Positions 54,061 through 64,000 of a DNA stretch of 64,000 nucleotides are shown one piece after another (the stretch's first letter is position 1; each line of letters starts with the position of its first letter). Location of the stretch: NCBI GenBank assembly GCA_030248065.1, contig JASAMV010006270.1, positions 1 through 64,000 on the forward strand, in the 5' to 3' direction. The DNA is from Rhynchonema sp. JSB1_4 (Eukaryota > Nematoda > Chromadorea > Monhysterida > Xyalidae). The notes beneath the pieces were generated by a model, which made no database searches, was not told the DNA's origin, and saw nothing but the letters and a program-made list of their open reading frames with translations. The position numbers were made by a program, and so were the translations under genes.

Positions 54061-54849
54061 ATGAGTGGCCAAATACGTTCGAAATGGTCATCGCCGACGA
54101 CGAAGCTGAAAGAAGTTTTGAACGAAATACGCGCCGAAGATTATCACAACCGTGAGTTGTTCGCTGAAGGTGATTCTTACAAGTTGATTCTTGGCAAAGT
54201 TCGCACCGAAAAACAACGTGTTACTCAGTTCTGCAGTAGAACAGAGCGTTACATAGCCACCCTGTACAAATGTCGTGACGAATGGCTCGCGCTGATCGAA
54301 TCGTTGAAGGCGAATCAAGCTGAGCAGAAGCAAGAGCAGGCGCTGTACGATGTCCAATGGACGAGTGAACGAGAACCACTGTGCGAACAGGCAGAGGAGT
54401 GGCTTTCATTTTTTGATGCAAAGAAAGAGGAAATTGATGACATTGTCAAGCAAGTAGGACGTAAAAGCCGCACAGGCAGTGCCGAGAATGTGACGGCCGG
54501 GTCTGGTTCTGGTGTTGAAGCACTGGTTCCGATTGTGCAACAGCTGGCCAATCTTCAAGTTGCTCAATCGAAGCCACAAAAGCACGTGAAATACGAGAAT
54601 TTGAAGCCGCTGAAATTTGATGGCCAACTAAAAAATTGGCCGGAGTTCTGGTGCCAGTTTAAGGCTAACGTGCACGACGACAATACGTATTCGAAGCAGG
54701 ACAAGATGGGCTTGTTGAAACGCAGTCTCGAACCGAACGTTGCTGCCGAAATTGAGGGACGCCCAATGACAGACGAAGGTTATGATGAGGTTGTTGCGTT
54801 GCTCGAGAAATGGATAAGCGTAGACGTAGAACTGGATAAGCATAGATGA
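54061..54849 (+). CDS. BEL Gag, N-terminal part
   Basis: From the first ATG (54061) the frame gives 262 residues. A charged helical region is followed by the start of a DUF1759-type Gag domain (LKPLKFDGQLKNWPEFWCQF, then LLKRSLEPNVAAEIEG). The domain is cut after EVVALLEKW, where the inverted segment begins; the last dozen residues come from inverted LTR-flank sequence. Confidence 0.8.
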   Translation: MSGQIRSKWSSPTTKLKEVLNEIRAEDYHNRELFAEGDSYKLILGKVRTEKQRVTQFCSRTERYIATLYKCRDEWLALIESLKANQAEQKQEQALYDVQWTSEREPLCEQAEEWLSFFDAKKEEIDDIVKQVGRKSRTGSAENVTAGSGSGVEALVPIVQQLANLQVAQSKPQKHVKYENLKPLKFDGQLKNWPEFWCQFKANVHDDNTYSKQDKMGLLKRSLEPNVAAEIEGRPMTDEGYDEVVALLEKWISVDVELDKHR

Positions 54850-54959
54850 TAAGGCCAACACTGTAGATACGAGTTACGAAATTGACGTAGAACACGATAC
54901 GATGCGATACAATATGATAAGCACATAGTACAATAAACGAAGTTTGCCCAAATAGCGAA

Positions 54960-55274
54960 CTGGCAAACAAAGAACATCGCCATTCTCTCCCCCTTGGACC
55001 AACCATCGTCTGGCGTGGCACGTTCAAGATCACGATTTACATCACGGGGTAATTTCTGCCTGAGGGTGTTTTCAAGAAATTCTTGGCTGAGACCGTCAAT
55101 TTCAGATCCCAACGCTGACAACTGACGTAACGCTGTGTCGGCGGATTCGACAATTTTCCGCAAAGAACCAGGGTCATTGGAATCAAACATTGGCAAGGTT
55201 TGCAACTGATTGATGTACAACGTTTTCAAACGCTTTTTGTCACCATACCTTTTCTCATTCAGCATGAAGCGCAA
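54960..55274 (-). pseudogene. Inverted segment carrying the continuation of Gag
   Basis: On the minus strand the frame reads RYGDKKRLKTLYINQLQTLP and on to LRQKLPRDVNRDLE, the missing second half of the DUF1759 domain. It then passes into a purine tract and the LTR-flank sequence that also occurs at 57975-58175. An internally deleted element piece has been inverted here, breaking gag. Confidence 0.8.
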
Positions 55275-55291
55275 CGCAACGATGCTGGTTC

Positions 55292-57970
55292 ATGAAACAA
55301 ATACCACAGGCTGACAAAATGAAGACGGAGAATATGAAAACGTTGGGTGTGAGAACCGACTACGAGAAAGACGAGTTGAGTTTCGCGAAGCCGAAAAAAG
55401 TGAACTACGATGTTGAAGTGACGAAAGCGTATGTGTTGAGCGTGTATGCATCGTTGTTTGATGTTCCTGGCTTACTCGCTCCAGTTCAGTTGAAAGCAAA
55501 GTTGTTCCTGCAAAAATTGCACGCCAAGAAATTTGGATGGAATGTGCCGTTGCCACAAGATTTGGTCGATGAGTGGCTGCAAATCGAAAGTGACTTTATG
55601 TTGGTCGATACGGTCAGTGTGCCGCGCTACATTGGCACAACTGCCAATTCGTCGGTTCAGTTGCACGTTTTTGTTGACGCAAGCAGTCGTGCGTTCGCTG
55701 CGTGTGTGTACGTTCGAGTGACCAACGGTGGTGTGCACCGAGTGTTCTTGTTGTTCTGCAAATGTCGCGTGAAACCGTTGAGTCAAAACAGCTCAGTACC
55801 GCATCTTGAGCTGATGTCGATGAAAATTGGAGCAAGATCGCTCAAGTTCGTGAACAACCAGCTGAATTTGCCGAATGTGACGAAACTGGTTGCGCATTGC
55901 GATTCGCAAGTTGTATTGTCGTGGATTCGTTCAGTGAAGTCGGTGAAACCGTTTGTGGATCGTGCTGTTGCTGAAATTCGTGAAATCGACTGTGAGTTCC
56001 GCTACGTCAACACCAAAATGAATCCAGCTGATGTAGCAACACGAGGCTGCAGTTTGGCTGAACTCAAAGCGAATCGTTTGTGGTGGCATGGGCCTGAGTT
56101 CCTGACCAAACACGAATCTGAATGGCCTGTATCAGAACGCATGCAGCCAATTACTGTCGATGAGCTGAAACGTATTCGTGAAAACGCCGAGAAACAAAAT
56201 GAGGCCGTGAATATTTTCCACGCGGCAACCGTGACAGACAAGGCTCAGTGTGACGTTCAAACGAGTGTGATTCCGTTCGAAAGATTCAGTTCGTATGATC
56301 GGTTGGTAATGACGACTGTGTACGTTCTGCGTCATCTCAAGGCTCGTGTGTTGTCAAAATTGTCGGTTGAAACGTTGCAAGGGCAACATTTGTTTGAACG
56401 AGTCAAGCAAACAATGAAAGAAAAAGGGTTTGTGACGGCCAAAGAAGTGACGTTGGCCAAAACATACGTCGAACGCGAAGTGCAAAAAGAGAATTTTGGT
56501 GACGCGTTCGAGGCGTTGCGTACAGGCAAACGCAATCAACTAGTCGAACAGTTCGGTTTGTACGTCGATCAAAACGGTCTGTTGCGTTCGAAAAGTCGAT
56601 GTACAAATGCACAGTTAACTGATGAGGCAAAGTATCCGATCATGATTCCGAAGAAGACGCACTTCACCAAATTGTTCGTGATGAAATACCATGAACGTTG
56701 CATGCACAACGGTGTTCAGCAAACGCTGATGGAAATACGGCAAAAGTATTGGCTTGTGTCCGGCCGAACAGAGGTTCGCAAAGTGATCGTACCATGTGTT
56801 GTGTGTCGCAAGTTGAAGGGCAAAGCATACAAATTGCCAAAGTGTCCGCCGCTACCAGCTGAGCGAGTGTCTCGTTCAGGTACGTTTGAAGGCGCCGGAA
56901 TCGATTACGCCGGACCAACTTATGTGAAAGAAAATCGTTATTCGAAGACACCCATGAAGGTTTGGGTAGCGTTGTTGTCATGTTTTTCGAGCAGGTCAGT
57001 GCATCTGGAGACGGCCATTGACTTGTCAACTGACAAATGTCTCAATGTGCTACGACGCTTCATTGCCCGAAGAGGAAAACCAAAACATTTGTACAGCGAC
57101 AATGCCACGCACTTCCAATTGTTGAAGAAGATTCTGAATGAAAATTGGCCAAATAACCCAGACAACGATGAATATCTCGACTATCTGGCCAAGGAAGAAA
57201 TCGAATGGCGCATGCAAACACCGCTAAGTCCGTGGAAAGGCGGCATGTTTGAACGAATGATTGGCATAATGAAGAGAATGATCAAAGCAGCTGTTGGCAA
57301 ACGATTGCTGACGCTGGAAGAGTTCCAAACGGTGCTGTGTGAGGTCGAAGCGATGATGAATTCAAGACCGTTGACATATTTGTATTCGGACAACGAGTCG
57401 TTTCAAGTGTTGCGTCCGATTGATTTCCTGGCACCTGGTCGTGAGTGTGGTGCAATTCGTTTCGCGAACGATGAGAGTGACGATTCTGACTACGAAGAAG
57501 GCGAAATGTCAACCGAGGCGATTGTGAAAAGGAATTGGGCTGAGCAATCAAAATGTCTCGATCGTGCATGGAAGTTGTACACGACCGAATATCTGACAAG
57601 TTTGAGAGAACGTTACAAGTCGAGCACCGATCAGCCCAGGGGAGCTGTCAATATGAAACCACAAGTTGGTGATGTCGTTTTGCTGGACGATGGTAATGTG
57701 CCAAGAGGATGTTGGCGATTGGCGAGAATCGTACGTTTGTTCCATGGTGACGACGGGGAATGTCGTTCAGCTGAAATCGTTGTATCGAATGGTAACTTGT
57801 TGAAGCGATCAATCAGCAAGTTGATCCCTCTGGAACTGCACGAAAACGAAACAGAGCAGAAGGAAAACGAAAGTGCTGTTTCGCAAGTCGAAAAGTCAAG
57901 TGAGTCGGAGGCACAACCGTTGCGTCGTTCGGAGCGGTTGAAGGCCAAATCCACGGTCGTGCAGACGTGA
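55292..57970 (+). CDS. BEL Pol, C-terminal part: Pao domain, RNase H-like region, integrase
   Basis: 892 codons. It begins just after the reverse transcriptase palm would lie, with the Pao-type block VLSVYASLFDVPGLLAPVQL. An RNase H-like segment follows (LHVFVDASSRAFAACVYVR; HLELMSMKIGARS). A zinc-binding H-H-C-C region is at residues about 463-508 (HERCMHNG; CVVCRK). The integrase core has D near 538 (GIDYAGPT), D near 601 (LYSDNATHF) and E near 653 (KGGMFERM). A DUF5641-type tail has VGDVVLLDDGNVPRGCW. No YxDD motif is present anywhere, so replication would need enzyme in trans. Confidence 0.88.
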   Translation: MKQIPQADKMKTENMKTLGVRTDYEKDELSFAKPKKVNYDVEVTKAYVLSVYASLFDVPGLLAPVQLKAKLFLQKLHAKKFGWNVPLPQDLVDEWLQIESDFMLVDTVSVPRYIGTTANSSVQLHVFVDASSRAFAACVYVRVTNGGVHRVFLLFCKCRVKPLSQNSSVPHLELMSMKIGARSLKFVNNQLNLPNVTKLVAHCDSQVVLSWIRSVKSVKPFVDRAVAEIREIDCEFRYVNTKMNPADVATRGCSLAELKANRLWWHGPEFLTKHESEWPVSERMQPITVDELKRIRENAEKQNEAVNIFHAATVTDKAQCDVQTSVIPFERFSSYDRLVMTTVYVLRHLKARVLSKLSVETLQGQHLFERVKQTMKEKGFVTAKEVTLAKTYVEREVQKENFGDAFEALRTGKRNQLVEQFGLYVDQNGLLRSKSRCTNAQLTDEAKYPIMIPKKTHFTKLFVMKYHERCMHNGVQQTLMEIRQKYWLVSGRTEVRKVIVPCVVCRKLKGKAYKLPKCPPLPAERVSRSGTFEGAGIDYAGPTYVKENRYSKTPMKVWVALLSCFSSRSVHLETAIDLSTDKCLNVLRRFIARRGKPKHLYSDNATHFQLLKKILNENWPNNPDNDEYLDYLAKEEIEWRMQTPLSPWKGGMFERMIGIMKRMIKAAVGKRLLTLEEFQTVLCEVEAMMNSRPLTYLYSDNESFQVLRPIDFLAPGRECGAIRFANDESDDSDYEEGEMSTEAIVKRNWAEQSKCLDRAWKLYTTEYLTSLRERYKSSTDQPRGAVNMKPQVGDVVLLDDGNVPRGCWRLARIVRLFHGDDGECRSAEIVVSNGNLLKRSISKLIPLELHENETEQKENESAVSQVEKSSESEAQPLRRSERLKAKSTVVQT

Positions 57971-58555
57971 TTTTCTCTCAAGGGGGAGAGAATGGCGATG
58001 TTCTTTGTTTGCCAGTTCGCTATTTGGGCAAACTTCGTTTATTGTACTATGTGCTTATCGTATTGTATCGCATCGTATCGTGTTCTACGTCAATTTCGTA
58101 ACTCGTATCTACAGTGTTGGCCTTATCATCTATGCTTATCCAGTTCTACGTCTACGCTTATCCATTTCTCGTCTACAACTAACGAACAGTCCCTTGAAAG
58201 AAGAAAGAAGGCATGAAAACTTGAATGAATGAAGGACTCTGACGAAGAAAGAAAATGGGACATTGGACTGAACTTTTTATTGATCTATTGAATTTGACTT
58301 TTTCAGAGCTTAGTTTAGATTCATTCTTCTGAAGGGGGAGGATGTAGTGACGAATCCCCATGTGGCCTTGGAATGCAAAGCAGTGTAACGTGACTTTACT
58401 AAATATCACATGATTCATTGTATTTTGTCTACACACATTCTATCAGCTTATTTCCTGTGTGCTTGTGCTTGTGAGCTTCAGAGTTGGTAACGTGGTTTAT
58501 GTGTGCCTTTGGAATAAAGTGTGTTATGAAACAAAGACAGTTTCACATTACCTGC

Positions 58556-58665
58556 CTCAGTACGCTGTCGACTTTCATGCTGTACGACCTGGCAAAAAAC
58601 TCACTGTTCTTCTTGCACATTAGTTTTATGTCTCTTTTTTCATCAACCTGACCGGGGCGGGCTCC
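58556..58665 (-). pseudogene. Envelope-like fragment, displaced upstream part
   Basis: The minus-strand frame in this segment (KLMCKKNSEFFARSYSMKV) directly precedes, in reading order, the frame of the 53014-52311 fragment; the two are separated only by the hAT and BEL insertions. Further upstream the frame enters G/C homopolymer sequence at about 58690 and is lost. Confidence 0.6.
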
Positions 58666-58689
58666 CTCCCCTCCTTTATCAATAAACAG

Positions 58690-60240
58690 GCGGCTTGTGG
58701 GGGGGAAAAAAAACTCCCCCTCCGGGCCCCCACAAATTTTTCCCCGCCCTTCCCCCCCGCCCCCCCGCCCAGAAACTTCCAACCGCCCCCCCCCCCCGCC
58801 GCCGCCCCCCCACACCCCCACAACAAAAAGACGGCGCCCCCCCACCACAAAAAATGAATGATCTGGTGCGAGGAGTTTCGTTAAGTGCTTGCATTTCGAT
58901 CTGATCGGCATGTATTGGGGCATCAGACCGTGTTGCCTCGTCGTTGTTCTTTGGTATGACGGCGTGTGATTGGTTTTGAAAGATGTTTTGATTGTTTTCT
59001 AGTCGTAAAATCTCCGGCCCGGCACGGCCCGTACCAAAGGCCCAAAATCGCGGCCCGGCTCGACCGCTGGATGCAAGAATACAGGTTGGAGAGGTTGGCT
59101 TGCTTTGTTTTGGTTGGGTTTTTTGATATTGGGAGAGCGGCCGGGTCTGGCCAGGCAGGGCTGTAATTGGGGGGGGTGACTCACTGACCCCATTTAGGAG
59201 GGGGCTCGGTCCAGCCCGATCCTCTAAATCTCCGGCCCGGCCCGGCCCAAACCAAAAGCCCAAAATCGCGGTCCGGCTCGGCCCGGGGCAGGCCGGGCCG
59301 GGCCGGGCCGCTTCCTAAATGGGGTCAGTGAATCAGCCCCCCCCAAATACAGCCTCTCCTAAATGGGGTCCGTGCAGAGCTCGCAATCGGGCCGGGCCGG
59401 ACCACGATTTTGGGCTTTTGGTTCAGGCCGGGCCGATTTTTTTTTGGGGGGGGGGGCTGTTTGGGGGGGGTTATTCACTAACTCCGGCCCGGCCCGGCCT
59501 GAACCAAAAGCCCACAATCGCGGTCCGGCCCGGCCCGGCCGGCCCGATTGCGACCTCTGCACGGACCCCATGTAGGAGAGGCTGTATTTGGGGGGACTGT
59601 TTCACTGACCCCAGTTCGGGGGGGGCCCGGCCCGGCCCGGCCTGCCCCGCCGCGGCCGGCCCGATTGCGACCTCATTTAGGGGGGCTGGATTTGGGGGGG
59701 GCTGATCACTGGGCCCCGTCCGAACCAAAAGCCCAAAATCGCGGCCTGGCTCGACCTCTGGGGCTTATTTTTTTTGGGGGGGGGGGGGGGCTTTTTTTTT
59801 GGGGGTGGGGGGGGGTGATTCACTAACTCCGGCCCGGCCCGGCCTGAACCAAAAGCCCAAAATCGCGGCCCGGCTCGACCTCTGCGGCTTTTTGGGGGGG
59901 GGCTTTTTGGGGGGGGTGATTCACTAACTCCGGCCCGGCCCGGCCTGAACCAAAAGCCCAAAATCGCGGTCCGGCTCGGCCCGGCCGGCCCGATTGCGAC
60001 CTCTGCACGGACCCCATTTAGGAGGTGCTGCATTTGGGCGGGGGCTGATTCACTGACCCCATTTAGGAGGGGGCGGGCCGGGCCGGGCTGTATTTTTTGG
60101 GCGGGGCTTTATTTGGGGGGGGTTGATTTTTTTGAAACGGTTTTTTTCGCCTGCCCGGCCGGCCCGGAAAGAGCTCCCAAATCTCCGGCCCTGCCCTGAT
60201 TTTTTTGGTCGGTGCGGGAAGGGCCGGACTGTTGCGACCG
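58690..60240. repeat. GC-rich degenerate tandem repeat region
   Basis: Blocks such as ccaaaagcccaaaatcgcgg, ggccgggccgggc, gattgcgacctctgcacgg and long G or C runs recur in mixed order and orientation about 10 times. It is strongly biased and non-coding; the many frames with Pro/Gly/Arg are by-products. Confidence 0.85.
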
Positions 60241-60790
60241 ACTGCGCCTAAAAGTTGAGTGGTGCGTTGTAATTCGACGAAATTATTTATTTTTAGATCA
60301 CAATCAATCTATCCATTAGATTCATTTATCACTGCGATAATAGCTGGCATGCCAAAAAAGGCAGAAAACCGTTCAGCGGTGGAAAAAAGCGCGCGCCAAT
60401 GGCAGGCGTGGCGTGAACGAGATGAAGCAGGTTAGGGTTCAAAGGGTTGAATTGAACACTTTTGGTTTTAGAGATGCATTAAAATGGTTCCAGGCGCGTC
60501 GACAAAAGAAGCCAGGATGCCGCAAACGCGCGGGAAGTGATCCAGACACCCAACAACCGTCTCAGGAGGACAGTTCAGTTGCTGGGCTTGGCGATTATGT
60601 TGGTTCAGTTGCGGCGTTTTCTTTGGGGATTTTATGGTTTACTTTTGAGACAAATATGCAGACAGGCAGGCAGACAGTTCGTGCCATTTGGGGAATTTGT
60701 TTTCATTTTTTATTGCAGTCGCCTGGCAGTCGTGTTAAAAAAAGAAAACTAAATCCGACAAACAAAAGGCCCCATTAAATCCTAAGTCAT
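60241..60790. other. No gene recognised
   Basis: Short frames only, for example a 121-codon plus-strand frame at 60413-60778 with a basic N terminus but no domain. Confidence 0.4.
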
Positions 60791-61061
60791 CTAAGTTAAG
60801 TATAGTAACTGGCAGTGAAATCTTTTGCTGCAGCAGCATCCTCAGTCAAGTATAGTAACTGGCAGCGAAATGTTTTGCTGCAGCAGCATCCTCAGTCAAG
60901 TATAGTGACTGGCAGCGAAATGTTTTGCTGCAGCAGCATCCTCAGTCAAGTATAGTGACTGGCAGCGAAATGTTTTGCTGCAGCAGCATCCTCAGTCAAG
61001 TATAGTGACTGGCAGCGAAATGTTTTGCTGCAGCAGCATCCTCAGTCATGTATAGTGACTT
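60791..61061. repeat. 50-bp tandem repeat, 5.4 units
   Basis: Unit ctcagtcaagtatagtgact plus ggcagcgaaatgttttgctg and cagcagcatc, exact period 50, with the first unit most divergent. Confidence 0.95.
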
Positions 61062-62500
61062 GTGGCCGGCTTGAACTAAGTCCTCCCCTGGCTGAGGCAG
61101 AAAGAAAAGAAAGAGATTCGCTCGGTGACTTTTAGGTCTTCTCTTGTGTTTTTCGTGTGTGTTTTGAATTCTGTGAGACTGCGCTAACCTTCGTTGATAA
61201 ACGTGATATCGAGAAGCAGCGAGTGGGATCGATCTGTGGACTTGAAAGGCGTGAATCGCAACCCCGGAGTGGACCGAGCGTCACTCGGCGGGGCCTTTTG
61301 GGATGTTTGTTTGTTCATTGATTTTGTGTATTCAACAGTGTTTGAGGCTTAGGTGACCGCGCCCCACAGCGATTTTTTCGGGGGTCTGAAACGGCCAAAC
61401 TGTAACCACAAAAGCCACAGCACGTGAAATTTTGTGTGGTGCAGCGTTGTGTGTTGTATACATCAAACAGCCTGCCTGCGCGCGCGCTGCACCCAACATG
61501 TGGTTGGTAAAGAGGTACAATTTTAATACACGCGGGATTTCGTTTTGGGCCACAACTTGTGATAGGAATGACCCACTAATTTCGTCCAGCGTAAAAAATG
61601 TTTCCCTACACCTACTGAACAACGAGATCGTCGAAATTAGTGCGAAAACCTTACGTATCTAAAAATTCAGCCCCAACAAAATTCGCATCTGTGGGTTCTG
61701 TAGTGTTGCACTTAGGTGCAACATGGATGGCCGTTTCAGAGCATGAAAAAAAATCGCTGTGCCCGTCGTCAGTCACGCCGGTCGGGCCTTCCCGTGTCGT
61801 GAAAGGCCGTATCGTTGGGTGGGACAGCCGTGCAGAGTGCTGCCTCGCCCTACGATTACATTTGGTGAGCTCTAGTTGAACGAACGCGAGGGAGAAAGGT
61901 GGTTTAGAGGTTTCGGGGGGAGCATTTTTGGGGGCTTTCAAAAAAAATCCCCTTGCTTCCCGTTGCTAGATCTAGCACCACATCAGTCCAAGCAACAATT
62001 ACCGACCCGGGCCGAGTGCAATCGACGCCGGGCCCGTGCAAAACCGATCAATCCAGAGACAAAAATCGCCGTTTTTCGCGTTTCGGGGGCAATCGAGAGC
62101 AATTTTTCTGATCGATCCCGACGGACAGCCTGGGCCGAGAAGTCGAAGCGGAGCGGACAAGCAGCAGAATCCAGGTAGCAGGGAGACATCACCGCGGCTC
62201 GAAGCAGGGGCACACCTATCCTGCAGCCGGGGCAGAACAGGTAAGTTTTGCCTAGGTAGTGAGTTTCTCCGTGCTTAATTTTTTTTGGTTATTTCTTGTG
62301 TGTGTGAACGGATCTTCGACGTCACCGGCAGCGAAAGAACAGGCTGACCGGGCGCCACACCAGTGCTAATCGAACAGGCACTGGTGACAACGCATCGCAT
62401 CACTGAACGTCGCAAGGAACCCGATAGGAGCGAAGGAGCAAAGGACGAAAGGAGCGAAGCAACAAGGAGGAGACGCTCAGGACCTTCGGCCGCATTGTAG
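61062..62500 (+). other. Mixed sequence with a candidate splice donor
   Basis: No protein domain was recognised. A consensus donor (cagaacag/gtaagt) at about 62238-62245 ends a G/C-richer, purine-rich stretch (61980-62240), compatible with a non-coding first exon. Evidence is weak. Confidence 0.3.
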
Positions 62501-63905
62501 GATTTCGTTATAAAATACTGCAAAGTATTTTATAGCAAATCCGGAATAAAAAGAAGCGTATCGATTGGAGCATTTTGTGCAAATAAGCACAAAATACAAA
62601 TTTATTAAAAAATTTGAGAGCCATTTTTGGGGGTTTTTGCATTTTTAAGTGCAAAAACCACAAATTTTCGTCCACAGCTCTCAGGCATCGTCAGTGCGAG
62701 TTTGAGTGCTTGAACTTGAACGTCGCACAAAAGGAGCATCGTTCGACGGCAAAAGGAACGAAGGACAACAAACGGACGAAGGACAACAACGCAGCCCACG
62801 CCCAGGATAAACGAGCAAACACGCTGCGCATAATTGACTGACCGTTTTTTATCGAATTTGAAAAGGAGTCTTCGGCAGCTTTTCAACGGAGAGTATTCGA
62901 TCGAAAAAGGAATTAGGAGCGAGGATTCGACCAACAATAGTGGAAAAGGAGCGATTTACTGAAAATCAGCCAGTAAAACGGGAACAGCAACAACGAAATT
63001 GCCAACGCCCCACACGGACGAACAAACACGCTGGCCGATTTTTCATCGAATTTGAAAAGGACCAACCGCCCGCTTTCAACGTTGATTTTTGGACCAAAAA
63101 AAGGAATCAGTAGCGAGGAATCGATCAACAAAAGCGAAAAAGCAGTGTTTTACTGGAATTTTATCCAGTAAAACGACAACAACAACGTCTTGGTCAATTT
63201 GTGCGATAATTGACCATTTATTCGCCCGCACGCGCGTCACCACTTCGCCGTTTGAGCTTGTTTCGCCGTTTTTTCGCCCCGTAGCCACTTTTTTGTGTGA
63301 CTTGGACGTAAAACTCCATTTTGCACAAAAAGAGGTGGAACTTCCGAAAAAGAACGTCGATTACCGCACCAACAACAGCCAGTCGCCTGATCAACGACAA
63401 TTTTGGACTGCCGCTGCCGCTGAATCGCGTTGATGCTGGGTTATTCACCACAAATTAGTGCTCGCGCGCACTAAGACACTGCCGAAATAGCTGAACGCAG
63501 ATGATTTGTGGGCCTGTTTTCGCCAACAGACCACTAAAATGCCGAAATGTTTCCACTTGTCTTTCCGTCAACCAGGCCGGCGCTTGTTCGTCGTTGTCGT
63601 TAGCTCGACTTCCACTGGAAGATTCGCAAATTCGGCCCGAAATTGTGTCCAACTGCCTCTCACTTGGACGAAATTCACAGCTTTTTGTCAACAAGCCGCG
63701 AATGCACGACTACAGCGCCTGTTGTAGACCGTAGGAGAGCTGAGCTGCTTTACCGCGCGTAGTGCTGAACTCGATAGTGCTGACGTGTACCTGTGCTGCA
63801 CGCTGATTGGCTGCTGTGCGCACCAACAACGAACGAGAATGCGGATCGGCCTGGTCAGGTGGGTTGGAGCCTCAAAAATCGGTGATTTATCAACGGATAA
63901 ATCAC
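62501..63905. repeat. Series of short hairpins in AT-rich sequence
   Basis: Perfect or near-perfect stem-loops lie at about 62501-62540, 62571-62596, 62631-62659, 62954-62977, 63147-63174, 63191-63216 and 63882-63905 (e.g. ttttactgg...ccagtaaaa). Two of them sit in a degenerate repeat of about 200 bases (62845-62980, 63040-63175) sharing atcgaatttgaaaagga and cagtaaaacg. No gene was recognised around them. Confidence 0.6.
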
Positions 63906-64000
63906 TAATTCCGCAGCGATTCGGCGACGAAAAGTTGTTGGATACCACGGCTGGCACTATTTCAGCCCGAACACGCTTTCCTGTTGAAGTGCGGCCACGA
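63906..64000. other. Right edge of window, nothing recognised
   Basis: Short unique sequence without a recognisable feature. Confidence 0.3.

Larger units (their letters stand above)
53681..58550 (+). mobile_element. BEL/Pao LTR retrotransposon, internally rearranged
   Basis: LTRs 53681-53888 and 58343-58550 (208 bases, one difference seen) run tgtagtgacg to tttcacatta. TSD cctgc is exact (53676-53680, 58551-58555). A primer-site-like tctggcatcc follows the left LTR. A purine tract gaagggggagga precedes the right one, and a second such tract (tcaagggggagagaa) lies at 57975-57990. Gag is N-terminal only; protease and reverse transcriptase are missing; integrase is present. A segment (54806-55275) is inverted. 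Young but not autonomous. Confidence 0.92.

Noticed and set aside
54780..55274. 164-codon minus-strand frame taken as one gene
   Set aside because: It is an inverted Gag piece running into LTR-flank sequence, not an independent gene.
58679..60033. Several Pro/Gly/Arg-rich frames up to 194 codons
   Set aside because: By-products of the GC-rich repeat on both strands.

Overview
The window reads as nuclear DNA of a nematode. Genes are split by GT-AG introns. One gene on the minus strand encodes a major-sperm-protein (MSP) domain. Retroelements are of the BEL/Pao class, and one fragment encodes a phlebovirus-G2-like envelope protein of the kind known from nematode BEL elements. The species cannot be fixed from the sequence. 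Exon models were made by hand from splice consensus, reading-phase continuity and recognisable domains. Most of the window is transposon and repeat DNA.

Layout. 1-9 kb: fold-back and hAT-type elements, several with clear 8-bp target-site duplications (TSDs), plus the first copy of a small TA-flanked inverted-repeat element that carries a piece of a deubiquitinase exon. 9.2-10.6 kb: three-exon MSP-domain gene (minus). 10.6-18.3 kb: mainly inverted-repeat elements, with one MADF-like exon fragment. 18.3-29.3 kb: a long plus-strand gene whose exons join in phase to give a Lon-type (S16) fold followed by a ubiquitin-specific protease (C19) domain; its introns have collected hAT elements and a minisatellite. 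29.6-30.4 kb: the second copy of the exon-carrying element and a tRNA-like gene inside its own inverted-repeat element. 30.7-34.6 kb: 3' part of a CHK/ecdysteroid-kinase-like gene (minus), with an intron holding three nested transposon layers. 35.6-37.5 kb: five-exon gene for an unrecognised Cys/His-containing protein of 405 residues.

37.9-44.0 kb: about 90 copies of a 55-bp satellite with higher-order structure, interrupted by a recent miniature LTR element. 44.5-52.3 kb: an LTR element in minus orientation with a third, inverted LTR in its middle, so that it forms two overlapping palindromes; it carries three copies of a tRNA-like cassette. 52.3-58.7 kb: an envelope-gene fragment split by a hAT element, itself split at its very end by a 4.87-kb BEL/Pao element that lacks reverse transcriptase and has part of gag inverted. 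58.7-64 kb: GC-rich degenerate repeats, a 50-bp tandem array, and AT-rich sequence holding seven short hairpins.

The most unusual items are the predicted Lon-USP fusion, in which the Lon catalytic lysine is replaced while the deubiquitinase catalytic residues are kept, and the two transposon copies carrying a fragment of that same gene. Neither could be checked against a database here.
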